A DNA stretch of 54,333 bases from a gamma proteobacterium L18. GTDB lineage: Bacteria > Pseudomonadota > Gammaproteobacteria > Pseudomonadales > Pseudomonadaceae. The DNA lies in assembly GCA_000497835.1 (NCBI GenBank), contig KI547170.1:224478-278810 (forward strand). The letters run 5' to 3'. Within the stretch, counting starts at the first letter, position 1, and the number at the start of each line of letters is the position of its first letter. The notes under the pieces are model-generated. The model did not search any database and was not told where the DNA came from. It saw only the letters and a list, made by a program, of their open reading frames with translations. Shown here piece after piece: positions 1 to 9,562 of this stretch. Both the position numbers and the translations under genes were made by a program.

Positions 1-19
1 GCTTGCTCGCGATGAGGCC
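1..19. repeat. partial REP element at window edge
   Basis: The first 19 bases are identical to the right half of the REP element at 16066-16097 (bases 16079-16097). The rest of the element lies outside the window. It sits just downstream of the pyrC' stop codon on the minus strand. Confidence 0.75.
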
Positions 20-37
20 AGTAGCCCCACCACCAAA

Positions 38-1309
38 TCAGGCGGTATGAGCGATATGCCCATCCACCAGGGTATACCGCACCGCGCCCGGCAGGGTGTG
101 GCCCAGGAACGGGCAGTTCTCGCCCTTGGACAGCCAGCGCTCGCCGGCCACCGTCGAGACATTGCGCGCAAACAGCACCAGGTCCGCAGGGCCGCCTACC
201 TTCAGTTCGCCCACCGGCAGGCGCAAGGCCGCCGCCGGGCCGCTGCTCAGGCGTGCCAGCAATGTCGGCAGGTCCAGCAAACCATCTTCGACCAGGGTCA
301 GCGCCAATGGCAGCAACAACTCTACGCTGCTGATACCCGGCTCGGTCGCCGCGAACGGCGCCAGCTTGGCGTCCCGTTCATGGGGCTGGTGATGGCTGGC
401 AATCGCCTGGATCACCCCCGATTTCACCCCTTCACGCAACGCATCGCGATCGGCGCGGGTGCGCAGCGGCGGCTGCACGTGGTACAGGCTGGAGAAGTCG
501 ATCAGCGCCTCATCGGTCAGGATCAGCTGGTACAGCGCCACATCCGCCGTCACCGGCAAGCCACGGGCCTGCGCCTGGGCGATCAGTTCCACGCCACGGG
601 CGGTGGTCAGTTGGCTGAAGTGCGCACGCACGCCGCTCTGCTCGACCAGCAGCAGGTCGCGGGCCAGGGCCACGGTCTCGGCGGTTTCCGGGATGCCGGC
701 CAGGCCCAGGAAGCTGGCGGTGGGGCCCTCATGGGCGATGCCGCCCTGGGCCAGGTCGCGGTCCTGGGAATGGAAAATCACGGTCAGGTCGAAGGTGGCG
801 GCATATTCCAGCGCCCGGCACAGGGTGCGGGTGTTCTGGAAGCTGCTCAGGCCGTTGCCGAAGGCTACGCAGCCGGCATCACGCAACGCCACCAGTTCGG
901 CCAGTTGCTCGCCTTCCAGGCCCTTGCTGAGGGCGCCTATGGGGTAGACCTTGGCATGGCCGGCATCGCGGGCGCGGTCCAGGATCAGTTCGGCCACCGC
1001 CGAGGTATCCAGGACTGGCTTGGTGCGCGGCGGGCAGCACAGGCTGGTGACGCCACCGGCGGCCGCGGCGCGGGTCTCGCTGGCGATGGTGCCCTTGCGG
1101 CTGTAGCCCGGCTCGCGCAGGGCCACGCTCAGGTCGACAAGGCCGGGGGCGGCGATCAGGCCGTGGGCTTCCAGGGTCTGGCTGGCGGTGAAGCCTGCGG
1201 GCGCGGCGCCCATGGACAGGAGCTTGCCTTCGCTGATGTGCAGATCGGTAGTCTGGTCCAGGCCGGTGGCCGGGTCGATGACGCGAGCGCCAAGGATACT
1301 GAGGGTGAC
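38..1309 (-). CDS. pyrC': non-catalytic dihydroorotase-like subunit PyrC' (start codon lost in this sequence)
   Basis: Dihydroorotase homologue that in pseudomonads is inactive and acts as a structural partner of aspartate transcarbamoylase (PyrB6-PyrC'6). The metal-binding HxH of active dihydroorotases (in the PGxxDxHxH region) is replaced here: the segment reads [14 protein letters not shown]. The frame is homologous from position 1309 ([13 protein letters not shown]) to the stop at 38-40, 423 codons, the usual length for P. putida. The expected GTG start at 1309-1307 reads GTC. The same base destroys the pyrB stop. No ATG, GTG or TTG lies upstream in frame. The first usable start is ATG at 1213, which would remove 32 residues including the first beta strand and has no good ribosome binding site. 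Family identity is sure; whether a functional protein is made is not. Confidence 0.8.
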   Translation of the reverse strand, partial: VTLSILGARVIDPATGLDQTTDLHISEGKLLSMGAAPAGFTASQTLEAHGLIAAPGLVDLSVALREPGYSRKGTIASETRAAAAGGVTSLCCPPRTKPVLDTSAVAELILDRARDAGHAKVYPIGALSKGLEGEQLAELVALRDAGCVAFGNGLSSFQNTRTLCRALEYAATFDLTVIFHSQDRDLAQGGIAHEGPTASFLGLAGIPETAETVALARDLLLVEQSGVRAHFSQLTTARGVELIAQAQARGLPVTADVALYQLILTDEALIDFSSLYHVQPPLRTRADRDALREGVKSGVIQAIASHHQPHERDAKLAPFAATEPGISSVELLLPLALTLVEDGLLDLPTLLARLSSGPAAALRLPVGELKVGGPADLVLFARNVSTVAGERWLSKGENCPFLGHTLPGAVRYTLVDGHIAHTA

Positions 1310-2310
1310 TGGGCGTTCTCCTGCTCGAATTGACGCTGGGCGTTCTGGCCGCTCATGGCCATGGACAGCACGGCCATGCGTACGGCGATGCCGTAGGTGA
1401 CCTGGTTGAGAATCACCGACTGGGCGCCGTCGGCCACCGCCGATTCGATTTCCACCCCGCGGTTGATCGGCCCCGGGTGCATCACGATGCAGTCGGGCTT
1501 GGCGCCGGCCAGGCGCGCGGTGGTCAGGCCGAACAGGCGGTAGAACTCGCCTTCGCTGGGCAGCAGGCCGCCGGCCATACGCTCACGCTGCAGGCGCAGC
1601 ATGATCACCACGTCGACGTCCTTCAGGCCTTGGGCCAGGTCGGTGTAGACCTTGACGCCGTACTGCTCGACGCCCACCGGCAACAGGGTCTTGGGCGCCA
1701 CCACGCGGATGTCCGGGCAACCCAGTGCCTTGAGCGCGATCATGTTCGAGCGTGCCACCCGCGAATGCAGAATATCGCCGACGATCGCCACCGAAAGGTT
1801 CTCGAAACCACCTTTGTGCCGGCGGATGGTCAGCATGTCGAGCATACCCTGGGTGGGGTGCGCATGGCGCCCGTCACCACCGTTGATGATCGCCACTTCC
1901 GGGCACACGTGCTCGGCAATGAAATGCGCCGCGCCAGAGTCGGCATGGCGCACCACGAACATGTCGGCGGCCATGGCCTCCAGGTTGCGCAGGGTGTCGA
2001 ACAGGGTCTCGCCCTTGCTGGTCGAAGAGGTCGACACGTTCAGGGTGATTACGTCCGCCGACAGCCGCTGGGCCGCCAGCTCAAAGGTGGTGCGGGTGCG
2101 CGTGGAGTTCTCGAAGAACACGTTGCACACGGTCTTGCCGCGCAGCAGCGGCACCTTCTTGACCGCCCGCGCGCCCACTTCCAGGAACGAGTCGGCGGTG
2201 TCGAGGATTTCGGTCAGCAGCTCGCGGGGCAGCCCGTCGAGCGAAAGAAAATGGCGCAGCTGGCCCTGATCATTGAGCTGCAGCGGGCGCTTGGCGTCGA
2301 TAGGCGTCAT
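1156..2310 (-). CDS. pyrB: aspartate carbamoyltransferase catalytic subunit, reading through its normal stop
   Basis: Condenses carbamoyl phosphate and aspartate to carbamoyl aspartate, the committed step of UMP synthesis, in the cytoplasm. Carbamoyl-phosphate loop [10 protein letters not shown] at residues 69-78, the 90s loop STSSTSKGE near 93-101, HPTQ near 147 and [10 protein letters not shown] in the C-terminal half are all present. The start ATG at 2310 lies 11 bases after the pyrR stop. The family ends with ...FEQENAQ at residue 334 (codon 1311-1309), followed by a TGA that overlaps the pyrC' GTG. Here that codon is TCA (1308-1306), so translation continues 50 residues in a frame that overlaps pyrC', to a stop at 1156. 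The extra tail is Ser/Pro/Ala-rich and not homologous to anything expected. Catalytic residues are unaffected; assembly with PyrC' may be. Confidence 0.92.
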   Translation of the reverse strand: MTPIDAKRPLQLNDQGQLRHFLSLDGLPRELLTEILDTADSFLEVGARAVKKVPLLRGKTVCNVFFENSTRTRTTFELAAQRLSADVITLNVSTSSTSKGETLFDTLRNLEAMAADMFVVRHADSGAAHFIAEHVCPEVAIINGGDGRHAHPTQGMLDMLTIRRHKGGFENLSVAIVGDILHSRVARSNMIALKALGCPDIRVVAPKTLLPVGVEQYGVKVYTDLAQGLKDVDVVIMLRLQRERMAGGLLPSEGEFYRLFGLTTARLAGAKPDCIVMHPGPINRGVEIESAVADGAQSVILNQVTYGIAVRMAVLSMAMSGQNAQRQFEQENAQSPSVSLALASSTRPPAWTRLPICTSAKASSCPWAPRPQASPPARPWKPTA

Positions 2311-2321
2311 CGCGGGACTCT

Positions 2322-2840
2322 TTAAAGTGCGGAAGCGGAGGCGAAGTCCTGGCGCTCGAGGGCGAGCGGGGCGGGGCCGGTCAATTTTGCCCGTTCGTGC
2401 GGGGCCAGCGACAGGGTGGCGCCGACGATGTTGGGGCGAATCGGCAGCTCGCCGGCGTCCAGGTCCAGCAGGCTGACCAGGGTGACGCTGGCCGGGCGGC
2501 CATAATCGAACAGCTCGTTGAGGGCCGCGCGGATGGTGCGGCCGCTCATCAGCACGTCGTCCACCAGGATCAGGTGCTGGCCTTCGATCTCGAACGGCAG
2601 CTCGGAGGGGCGCACCTGTGGGTGCAGGCCGTTCTGGCTGAAGTCGTCACGGTAGAAGGACACGTCCAGGGTGCCCAGCGGCACGTCCTTGCCCAACGCC
2701 TGCAACAGCGCCTGGGCCACCCACACGCCGCCGGTGCGGATGCCGATGAAACGCGGTTCGCCGATGTTGCGCTTGGCCAGGTACGCCGTGAGGTCGACCG
2801 CCATCTGGCTGATCAGTTGGGCGGGGTTTGGAAGGCTCAT
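2322..2840 (-). CDS. pyrR: bifunctional pyr operon regulator / uracil phosphoribosyltransferase PyrR
   Basis: Type I phosphoribosyltransferase fold of 172 residues. The PRPP-binding motif [15 protein letters not shown] is at about residues 90-104. PyrR proteins sense UMP and PRPP and control pyr gene expression; some also have uracil phosphoribosyltransferase activity. A GGAG Shine-Dalgarno lies just before ATG 2840. It is the first pyr gene of the minus-strand set pyrR-pyrB-pyrC', 12 bases ahead of pyrB, and follows ruvX by 54 bases. I saw no clear attenuator hairpin in front of it, so the mode of regulation in this organism cannot be read from the sequence. Confidence 0.93.
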   Translation of the reverse strand: MSLPNPAQLISQMAVDLTAYLAKRNIGEPRFIGIRTGGVWVAQALLQALGKDVPLGTLDVSFYRDDFSQNGLHPQVRPSELPFEIEGQHLILVDDVLMSGRTIRAALNELFDYGRPASVTLVSLLDLDAGELPIRPNIVGATLSLAPHERAKLTGPAPLALERQDFASASAL

Positions 2841-2894
2841 GACTTGCTCCTTGAGAGACCGGGCGGCAGGCGCCCGGCTTTGAAACGGGGAACC

Positions 2895-3335
2895 TCAGGC
2901 GCCCAGCTGGCCGGCGTTTTCCTCCAGCCAGCCTTGCAGCAGCAGGGCTGCGGCGATGGCATCCACCGGGTTGTCGCGGTAGCTGCCCTTCTGGCCGCCA
3001 CGGTCGCGGCGCTGGCCCTTGGCCTCGAAGGTGGTCAGGCGCTCATCATGGGTGTGCACCGGCAGGTTGTAGCGGCCATTGAGGCGGCGGGCGAACTTTT
3101 CGGCACGCTCGCACATCTCGCTGGGGGTGCCGTCCATGTTCAGGGGCAGGCCGACGACGATGGCGTCGGGCTTCCACTCCTTGATCAGGGCTTCCACCTG
3201 GTTCCAGTCGGGCACGCCGTTCTGGGCCTTGAGGGTGCACAGCTCGCGGGCCTGGCCAGTGATGACCTGGCCTACCGCGACGCCGATCTGTTTGGTGCCG
3301 TAGTCGAAGCCCAGCAATAGGCGAATATTGGCCAT
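2895..3335 (-). CDS. ruvX: Holliday junction resolvase-like RNase YqgF/RuvX
   Basis: 146-residue RNase H-like protein. The first acidic residue is in the N-terminal strand GFDYGTKQIGVAVG, IVVGLPLNMDG follows in the middle, and the C-terminal helix contains the conserved NPVDAIAAALLLQ acid. Family members process 16S rRNA 5' ends and resemble RuvC resolvases. The start ATG at 3335 shares one base with the algH stop (TGATG), so the two are translationally coupled. This algH-ruvX-pyrR-pyrB-pyrC' order is conserved in pseudomonads. Confidence 0.93.
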   Translation of the reverse strand: MANIRLLLGFDYGTKQIGVAVGQVITGQARELCTLKAQNGVPDWNQVEALIKEWKPDAIVVGLPLNMDGTPSEMCERAEKFARRLNGRYNLPVHTHDERLTTFEAKGQRRDRGGQKGSYRDNPVDAIAAALLLQGWLEENAGQLGA

Positions 3336-3904
3336 CAGGCGTGCCCCGCCTGGCTGGTCAGCAGGCTGAGGTTGACCCCCAGCCGCGCCGCTGCCGCCGC
3401 CAGCCGCTGGTCGCTATCCATGGCGAACAGGATGTCGGCGTCGAACGGGCAGGTCAGCCAGGCGTTGTCGGCCAGCTCGGCTTCCAGTTGGCCGGCTTCC
3501 CAGCCCGCGTAGCCCAGGGTGATCAGGCTTTTCTGCGGGCCCAGGCCGTCGGCGATGGCGAACAGCACATCCTGGGAAGTGGACAGCGAGATCTCGCCCA
3601 GGTCGACCGTGGCCTGGTAGGTGGGGCCGCTGGGGTGCAGCACGAAGCCACGGTCGGTCTGCACCGGGCCGCCGCCGTAGATGGGGATCAGCTGGCAACT
3701 GGCCGGCGGCTCGATGTCCGGGCGCAGTTGCTCGAGGATATCGGCCAGGTTCAGTTCCTGGGGCCGGTTGACCACCAGACCCATGGCGCCATTGGCCGTG
3801 TGCTCGACAATGTAGGTCAAGGTCTGCGCAAAGTTCGGGTCCGCCATGTGGGGCATGGCGATCAGGAATTGATGCTTGAGGTAACTCGGATCGACGTTCT
3901 TCAT
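3335..3904 (-). CDS. algH: YqgE/AlgH family protein (DUF179)
   Basis: Conserved 189-residue protein of the AlgH/YqgE family, named for an effect on alginate production in P. aeruginosa; its biochemical activity is unknown. The N-terminal block YLKHQFLIAMPHMADPNF and the following NGAMGLVVNRP are diagnostic. I chose ATG 3904 because family homology starts at MKNVDPSYLKH; the frame stays open 29 codons further upstream (to 3991), but that part overlaps the end of tonB and has no homology. It overlaps ruvX by one base. Confidence 0.92.
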   Translation of the reverse strand: MKNVDPSYLKHQFLIAMPHMADPNFAQTLTYIVEHTANGAMGLVVNRPQELNLADILEQLRPDIEPPASCQLIPIYGGGPVQTDRGFVLHPSGPTYQATVDLGEISLSTSQDVLFAIADGLGPQKSLITLGYAGWEAGQLEAELADNAWLTCPFDADILFAMDSDQRLAAAAARLGVNLSLLTSQAGHA

Positions 3905-3968
3905 ACCCTGTAGTGTGGCGTCGAGCAGCCGGGCTGACAAGCCGACATTCAAGACTGTTTCGTCGCCA

Positions 3969-4874
3969 TCAATTACTGGAAAGACGGTCACCCTTGGCGA
4001 AGCGCCAGGTACGAATGATTTCCAGGCGATCGACGTCCGACAGGTCGCCGGTGAACGGCGCGAACGGCGCGGCCAGGCGCACGATGCGCTGGGCGGCCTG
4101 GTCCAGCAGCGGCTGGCCGGAAGACTCCAGCACCATCACGTCATACAGCGAACCGTCACTGTTGATCGATACCATCAGGCGCAGGCTGCCGTAGATCTGC
4201 TGGCGGCGTGCCTCCTCGGGGTAATTGAGGTTGCCGATGCGCTCGACCTTCTTGCGCCAGTCGTCTTTATACCAGGCACCTTTGTCGTGCATGGTCGAGG
4301 CGGCGGTCAGGCGATGGATGCGCGGGCGCTTGGCGTACAGCTGTTGCTCGTGGGCCAGCTCGGCTTCCAGGCTGGAAATCTCGCTGGACAGCTTGGTGCT
4401 GTCGAAATCGGGCGTGGCCTTTTTCGGCTGGGCTTCCTGCTTGACGGCGTCGCGGCGGGTGTCGACCTTCTGCGGCTTGGGCGCCACGGTGGTCACGGCC
4501 TTTTTCACCGGCGCAGTCTCGGGCTGCACCTCGGGCTTGGGCACCGGCGGCGGGGTCACCTTGTTGATCACGTTGTCCTGGAACGGCGCCACTTCGGTGG
4601 TCTTGGGCAACGCCTTCTTGTCCAGGGTGCCGCTGCCCTGCTGGTTGTCCTGGGCCAGGTAGTCAGCCTTCTTCGGCGCCTTGGCATCCTTGAAGGTGGA
4701 CAGGGTGATCTCCAGGGTCTGACGGATTTCCTCGGGCTTCACGACGGTGAAGCTCACGCCCAGGATCAGCGCCAGGTGCAGCAGCGCGGCCACGAACAGG
4801 GTAAAGCCGAGCCTGTCCGCCGGTCGCACGGAAGCACGGGAATACTTGGCAGGGATGTCGGTTGCGGCAGTCAT
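3969..4874 (-). CDS. tonB3: TonB family energy transducer (TonB3-like)
   Basis: 301-residue inner-membrane protein. There is a short cytoplasmic N-terminus, one membrane helix at about residues 23-45, a Lys/Pro-rich periplasmic linker (VTPPPVPKPEVQPE), a charged coiled-coil-like stretch around LSSEISSLEAELAHEQQ, and a C-terminal TonB domain ending EIIRTWRFAKGD. TonB proteins couple the proton motive force (via ExbB/ExbD) to outer-membrane transporters. The position between algH and gshB-pilG matches P. aeruginosa tonB3, which is reported to be needed for twitching motility, so a role with the adjacent Pil-Chp system is plausible. No exbB or exbD is nearby. Confidence 0.88.
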   Translation of the reverse strand: MTAATDIPAKYSRASVRPADRLGFTLFVAALLHLALILGVSFTVVKPEEIRQTLEITLSTFKDAKAPKKADYLAQDNQQGSGTLDKKALPKTTEVAPFQDNVINKVTPPPVPKPEVQPETAPVKKAVTTVAPKPQKVDTRRDAVKQEAQPKKATPDFDSTKLSSEISSLEAELAHEQQLYAKRPRIHRLTAASTMHDKGAWYKDDWRKKVERIGNLNYPEEARRQQIYGSLRLMVSINSDGSLYDVMVLESSGQPLLDQAAQRIVRLAAPFAPFTGDLSDVDRLEIIRTWRFAKGDRLSSN

Positions 4875-4985
4875 CGGTTATCCGGCAGTCGTGCGGCGCG
4901 GGGTTTTGTCCGGCAGCGCACGCCCAACAGCAAAAAATGGGCGTGCATCATAACGCACTGCGCGGAAAAACCCCTGCCTTGTCGC

Positions 4986-5939
4986 TCAGCGGGCCTTGAG
5001 CTTGCGATCGATGGCATCCATCAGCTGGCCGCCGATGTTGGTGCCGAATGCCGCGTCGATCTCGCGGATGCAGGTGGGGCTGGTGACGTTGATCTCGGTC
5101 AGGTGTTCACCGATCACGTCCAGGCCCACGAACAGCAGGCCCTTTTCACGCAGGGTGGGGCCAACCTGCTCGGCAATCCAGCGGTCCTTGTCGGTCAGCG
5201 GGCGGGCTTCGCCACGGCCGCCGGCGGCCAGGTTGCCACGGGTCTCGCCGGCCGCCGGGATGCGCGCCAGGCAGTAAGGCACCGGTTCGCCGTCGATCAT
5301 CAGGATGCGCTTGTCGCCGTCCTTGATGGCCGGCAGGTAGGTTTGCGCCATGATCTGCTGGGTGCCATTGGCCGTCAGGGTCTCGAGGATCACCGACAGG
5401 TTGGGGTCGCCCGGGCGATGACGGAAGATCGAGGTGCCTCCCATGCCGTCCAGCGGCTTGAGGATCACGTCGCCGTGCTCAGTGGCGAACTGGCGCAGGA
5501 TGTCGGCACGGCGGCTGACCATGGTGGTGGGCGTGAGGTGCGGGAACAGCGTGGCGAACATCTTCTCGTTGCAGTCACGCAGCGACTGCGGCTTGTTGAC
5601 CACCAGTACGCCGTCGTTCTCGGCCTGCTCCAGCAAGTACGTCGAGTAGACGAACTCCAGGTCGAACGGTGGATCCTTGCGCATCAGGATCACGTCCAGG
5701 TCGGCCAGCGGGGCATCGACCTCGGACTCGAATTCGAACCAGTGCTCGGGGTTGGCGAAGACTTTCAGCGGGCGCATGCGCGCGCGGGCCTTGCCACCGG
5801 CCTGGTACAGGTCCTGGATTTCCATGTGGAACAGGGTCCAGCCGCGCTCCTGGGCTGCCAGCAGCATGGCCAGCGAGCTGTCCTTTTTGTAGGAGATTTC
5901 GGCGATGGGGTCCATGACAATGCCGAGGCGTACGCTCAT
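4986..5939 (-). CDS. gshB: glutathione synthetase
   Basis: ATP-dependent ligation of glycine to gamma-glutamylcysteine in the cytoplasm. The 317 residues match the bacterial enzyme in length. N-terminal GIVMDPIAEISYKKDSS, the ATP-grasp stretch DVILKPLDGMGGTSIFR and the C-terminal DVIGEHLTEINVTSPT with the metal-binding Glu/Asn are present. AGGAG lies just upstream of ATG 5939. It is divergent from pilG; the 186 bases between them must hold both promoters. A 111-base gap separates it from tonB. Confidence 0.96.
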   Translation of the reverse strand: MSVRLGIVMDPIAEISYKKDSSLAMLLAAQERGWTLFHMEIQDLYQAGGKARARMRPLKVFANPEHWFEFESEVDAPLADLDVILMRKDPPFDLEFVYSTYLLEQAENDGVLVVNKPQSLRDCNEKMFATLFPHLTPTTMVSRRADILRQFATEHGDVILKPLDGMGGTSIFRHRPGDPNLSVILETLTANGTQQIMAQTYLPAIKDGDKRILMIDGEPVPYCLARIPAAGETRGNLAAGGRGEARPLTDKDRWIAEQVGPTLREKGLLFVGLDVIGEHLTEINVTSPTCIREIDAAFGTNIGGQLMDAIDRKLKAR

Positions 5940-6125
5940 GGGAAGCTCCTTTGGACGGCTCGGGCCGCCGTAGACAGGTCTTGAAAAGTGGCGTCAGGGT
6001 GGCGCCGACAAGCCCCGGGGTCAAGGGGGCGGTGAATGGAATGCAGGGTGGTAGTGTGCTAAAAAGGCTTGTTAATGTGGGAGAAGGTTTCCCCGCCCGC
6101 TACTCAGGCCCCGAAGCAGATCCCT

Positions 6126-6524
6126 ATGAAACAGCTCCCTACAGCGCTAAAAGTCATGGTGATCGATGATTCGAAGACGATTCGCCGCACGGCCCAGATG
6201 CTGCTCGAGAACGTCGGCTGCGAGGTCATCACGGCCACCGACGGCTTCGATGCACTGGCCAAGATCGCCGACAATCATCCGCGTATCATCTTTGTCGATA
6301 TCATGATGCCGCGCCTGGACGGTTACCAGACCTGTGCGCTGATCAAGAACAACAGCGCGTTCAAGGCCACCCCGGTGATCATGCTGTCGTCCCGCGATGG
6401 CCTGTTCGACAAGGCCCGCGGGCGCATCGTGGGTTCCGACCAGTTCCTGACCAAGCCCTTCAGCAAGGAAGAACTGCTGGGGGCCATCAGGGCTCACGTA
6501 CCGGGCTTCGCCGCCGCGCACTAA
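6126..6524 (+). CDS. pilG: twitching motility response regulator PilG
   Basis: Single-domain CheY-like receiver of 132 residues. The acidic pair VIDDSKT is near residue 12, the phosphoacceptor Asp58 lies in FVDIMMPRLDG, and LTKPFSKEEL holds the conserved Lys. In P. aeruginosa PilG is phosphorylated by ChpA and promotes pilus extension and cAMP signalling. The start at ATG 6126 (MKQLPTALKV) matches the family; upstream in-frame starts add unrelated residues. First gene of the pilGHIJ-chpA-chpC operon. Confidence 0.95.
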   Translation: MKQLPTALKVMVIDDSKTIRRTAQMLLENVGCEVITATDGFDALAKIADNHPRIIFVDIMMPRLDGYQTCALIKNNSAFKATPVIMLSSRDGLFDKARGRIVGSDQFLTKPFSKEELLGAIRAHVPGFAAAH

Positions 6525-6545
6525 TTAATGAAGATGGGGAACAGC

Positions 6546-6911
6546 ATGGCTCGTATTCTGATCGTCGACGACTCGCCGACCGAAATGTACAAACTGGCCG
6601 GCATGCTCGAAAAGCATGGCCACGAAGTGCTCAAGGCCGAGAACGGCGCCGACGGCGTGGCCCTGGCGCGCCAGGAAAAGCCCGATGCGGTGCTGATGGA
6701 CATCGTGATGCCTGGCCTCAACGGCTTCCAGGCCACCCGCCAGTTGCACAAGGACGCGGAAACCGCGCACATCAAGGTGATCATCATCACCACCAAAGAC
6801 CAGGAAACCGACAAGGTGTGGGGCACCCGCCAGGGCGCCAAGGACTACCTGACCAAGCCGGTGGAAGAAGAAACCCTGATCAAGACCCTGAACGCCGTGC
6901 TGGCGGGCTGA
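6546..6911 (+). CDS. pilH: twitching motility response regulator PilH
   Basis: 121-residue CheY-like receiver, nearly collinear with P. aeruginosa PilH: ARILIVDDSPTEMYK at the N-terminus, phosphoacceptor Asp52 in LMDIVMPGLNG, and the conserved Lys in YLTKPVEEE. It is thought to act as a phosphate sink or retraction regulator in the Chp pathway. ATG 6546 is chosen over an ATG 18 bases upstream because it follows GGGGAACAGC and matches the family start. 21 bases after pilG. Confidence 0.95.
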   Translation: MARILIVDDSPTEMYKLAGMLEKHGHEVLKAENGADGVALARQEKPDAVLMDIVMPGLNGFQATRQLHKDAETAHIKVIIITTKDQETDKVWGTRQGAKDYLTKPVEEETLIKTLNAVLAG

Positions 6912-6920
6912 TAGCCGGCC

Positions 6921-7454
6921 ATGGCGCAGACCGCCTTCGAACTGCTGCTGGACATCGACCAGCGCTGCCGCCAGATGGCCGCGCAACTGCCGTCCCAGGA
7001 AAGCCGCCTGCAAAGCTGGAGTGGCATCGGTTTCCGCCTGGGCGAGCACTGGTACGTGGCGCCCATGGGCGAGGTGGCGGAAGTGCTGCACGAACCGCGC
7101 CTGAGCCGCGTGCCCGGCGTGCAGCCGTGGCTGCTGGGCGTGGCCAACGTGCGTGGGCGGCTGTTGCCGGTGATGGACCTGTGCGGCCTGCTGGGCCATG
7201 AACTGCTGGCGCCGCACAAGCACCGCCGGGTGCTGGTGCTGGACCGCGACGAATGGTTCGCCGGCCTGCTGGTGGATGAAGTGGGTGGCCTGCAGCACTT
7301 TCCGCTGCACAGCCTGGACCTGTCGGTGGCGGTCGATCTGCCGGCCGGCATGGCGCCGTTCGTCCATGGCCACTTCCAGCGCGACCAGGTATGGCACGTG
7401 TTCAGCCCCTTGGCGCTGGCCCAGTTGCCGAGGTTCATGAATGTGGCTCTCTGA
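6921..7454 (+). CDS. pilI: CheW-like adaptor PilI
   Basis: 177-residue CheW-domain adaptor that links the receptor PilJ to the kinase ChpA. Features are the beta-rich WYVAPMGEVAEVLH, the GVANVRGRLLPVMDL segment typical of CheW, and FAGLLVDEVGGL. It follows the pilH stop by 9 bases and precedes pilJ by 30 bases. Confidence 0.93.
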   Translation: MAQTAFELLLDIDQRCRQMAAQLPSQESRLQSWSGIGFRLGEHWYVAPMGEVAEVLHEPRLSRVPGVQPWLLGVANVRGRLLPVMDLCGLLGHELLAPHKHRRVLVLDRDEWFAGLLVDEVGGLQHFPLHSLDLSVAVDLPAGMAPFVHGHFQRDQVWHVFSPLALAQLPRFMNVAL

Positions 7455-7484
7455 AATGCTCGCAGTACAGGCGGGGGCCTGACC

Positions 7485-9536
7485 ATGAACAAGGCAACCA
7501 GCACCGGCAAATCCACCCAGGCGTCGCGCAGCAGTGCGCAGATCGCCGGGCTGTTCGTGGCGCTGATCGTTTCGATCATGCTGCTGTTCGCCAATTTCGC
7601 CTACCTCAACACCCAGTCCAACTACGACAAGCAGTACATCGGCAACGCCGGCGAACTGCGGGTGCTGTCGCAGAACATAGCCAAGAACGCCACTGAAGCG
7701 GCGTCCGGCAAACCTCAGGCGTTCAAGCTGCTGGCCGAGGCGCGCAACGACTTCGACCGTCGCTGGGGCCTGCTCAAGTCCGGCGACAGCAGCACCGGCC
7801 TGCCGCCGGCACCGGCGGCGGTGCATCAGGAAATGCGCCTGGTGCAGCGCGACTGGGAAAGCCTGCGCAAGAACACCGACGCCATTCTGGCCAGCGAGCA
7901 GACGGTGCTGTCCCTGCACCAGGTGGCCGCCACCCTGGGCGAGACCGTGCCGCAGTTGCAGGTGGAATACGAAAAGGTTGTCGAAATCCTGCTGCTGCGC
8001 GGCGCCCCGGCCAGCCAGGTGGCCGTGGCCCAGCGTCAGTCGCTGCTGGCCGAGCGCATTCTGGGCTCGGTGAATACCGTGCTGTCGGGTGACGAGAGCG
8101 CCGCCGCGGCCGCCGAGTCGTTCGGCCGTGATGCCAACCGTTTCGGCCAGGTGCTGCGCGGCATGCTCGACGGCGACGCCAGCAACCATATCAGCCAGGT
8201 ACAGGACGCCGACGCCCGGGCGCGGCTGAAGGAAATTTCCGAACTGTTCGAGTTCGTCTCCGGTTCCGTGGATGAGATCCTCGAAACCTCGCCGCAGCTG
8301 TTCCAGGTGCGCGAGTCCTCGACCAATATCTTCACCCTGTCGCAGACCCTGCTGGACGAGGCGTCGCACCTGGCCACCAGCTTCGAGAACCTGGCCGGGT
8401 CACGCACGCTGGATACCGTGGGTGGTTACGTACTGGGCCTGCTGGCGCTGGGCTCGATCATTTTGATCGGCCTGGTGATGGTGCGCGAGACCAACCGCCA
8501 GCTGCGCGAAACCGCGCAGAAGAACGAGCGCAACCAGGCGGCGATCATGCGCCTGCTGGACGAAATCGAAGACCTGGCCGATGGCGACCTGACGGTGACT
8601 GCCTCGGTGACTGAAGAATTCACCGGCACCATCGCCGACTCGATCAACTATTCCATCGACCAGCTGCGCGACCTGGTGGCCACCATCAACCTCACCGCCG
8701 AGGAAGTGGCCGCCGCCGTGCAGGACACCCAGGCCAGCGCGCGCCAGTTGGCGCGCGCCTCGGAGATGCAGGCGCAGCAGATCAGCGAAGCGTCCATGGC
8801 CATCAGCGACATGGCCGAGTCTATCGACCGGGTGTCCACCAATGCCTGGGAGTCGGCCAAGGTGGCCGAGCGCTCCGTAGCCATCGCCAGCAAGGGAAGC
8901 GAGGTGGTGCACAACACCATTCGCGGTATGGACAACATTCGCGAGCAGATTCAGGACACGTCCAAGCGCATCAAGCGCCTTGGCGAGTCGTCCCAGGAAA
9001 TCGGCGACATAGTCAGCCTGATCGATGATATTGCCGACCAGACCAACATCCTCGCCCTTAACGCCGCTATCCAGGCTTCCATGGCCGGTGAGGCGGGGCG
9101 CGGCTTTGCCGTGGTGGCGGACGAAGTACAGCGGTTGGCCGAGCGCTCGTCGTCGGCTACCCGCCAGATCGAGATGCTGGTGCGGGCGATTCAGGCCGAC
9201 ACCAATGAAGCGGTCATCTCCATGGAGCAGACTACCTTCGAAGTGGTGCGCGGCGCGCGCCTGGCCCATGACGCCGGGGTGGCGCTGGAAGAGATCGAGG
9301 GCGTGTCGGAAGACCTGGCAGCGCTGATCCAGACCATTTCCGCCGCCGCCCAGCAGCAGACCAGTTCGGCCGGGCAGATCTCCCACACCATGGCGGTTAT
9401 CCAGCAGATCACCGAACAAACCTCATCCGGCACCACCACCACGGCCGAGAGCATCGGCAACCTGGCACAGATGGCCAGCGAGATGCGCCGGTCGGTGTCC
9501 GGATTCACCTTGCCCAAGGCTCGGGAGCCGAGCTGA
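7485..9536 (+). CDS. pilJ: type IV pilus methyl-accepting chemoreceptor PilJ
   Basis: 683-residue membrane receptor. Transmembrane helix 1 is at about residues 20-40, a long periplasmic region (PilJ-type helical modules) at about 41-310, helix 2 at about 313-333, then HAMP and the cytoplasmic signalling hairpin whose tip reads [21 protein letters not shown]. In P. aeruginosa PilJ senses surface contact through the pilus. The operon carries no pilK or chpB, the dedicated methyltransferase and methylesterase, so adaptation by methylation would have to use enzymes encoded elsewhere or not occur. Confidence 0.95.
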   Translation: MNKATSTGKSTQASRSSAQIAGLFVALIVSIMLLFANFAYLNTQSNYDKQYIGNAGELRVLSQNIAKNATEAASGKPQAFKLLAEARNDFDRRWGLLKSGDSSTGLPPAPAAVHQEMRLVQRDWESLRKNTDAILASEQTVLSLHQVAATLGETVPQLQVEYEKVVEILLLRGAPASQVAVAQRQSLLAERILGSVNTVLSGDESAAAAAESFGRDANRFGQVLRGMLDGDASNHISQVQDADARARLKEISELFEFVSGSVDEILETSPQLFQVRESSTNIFTLSQTLLDEASHLATSFENLAGSRTLDTVGGYVLGLLALGSIILIGLVMVRETNRQLRETAQKNERNQAAIMRLLDEIEDLADGDLTVTASVTEEFTGTIADSINYSIDQLRDLVATINLTAEEVAAAVQDTQASARQLARASEMQAQQISEASMAISDMAESIDRVSTNAWESAKVAERSVAIASKGSEVVHNTIRGMDNIREQIQDTSKRIKRLGESSQEIGDIVSLIDDIADQTNILALNAAIQASMAGEAGRGFAVVADEVQRLAERSSSATRQIEMLVRAIQADTNEAVISMEQTTFEVVRGARLAHDAGVALEEIEGVSEDLAALIQTISAAAQQQTSSAGQISHTMAVIQQITEQTSSGTTTTAESIGNLAQMASEMRRSVSGFTLPKAREPS

Positions 9537-9562
9537 GTTGACGCATCACCAGGGGACGCGAC

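Noticed and set aside
47..1333. Plus-strand open frame of 428 codons over pyrC'
   Set aside because: Antisense of pyrC'; low-complexity Gln/Gly/Ala/Arg translation. The minus-strand frame has clear dihydroorotase homology.
6525..8369. Open frame of 614 codons on the minus strand opposite pilH-pilI-pilJ
   Set aside because: It spans three well-identified plus-strand genes and has the same His/Gln-rich antisense composition with no family signature.
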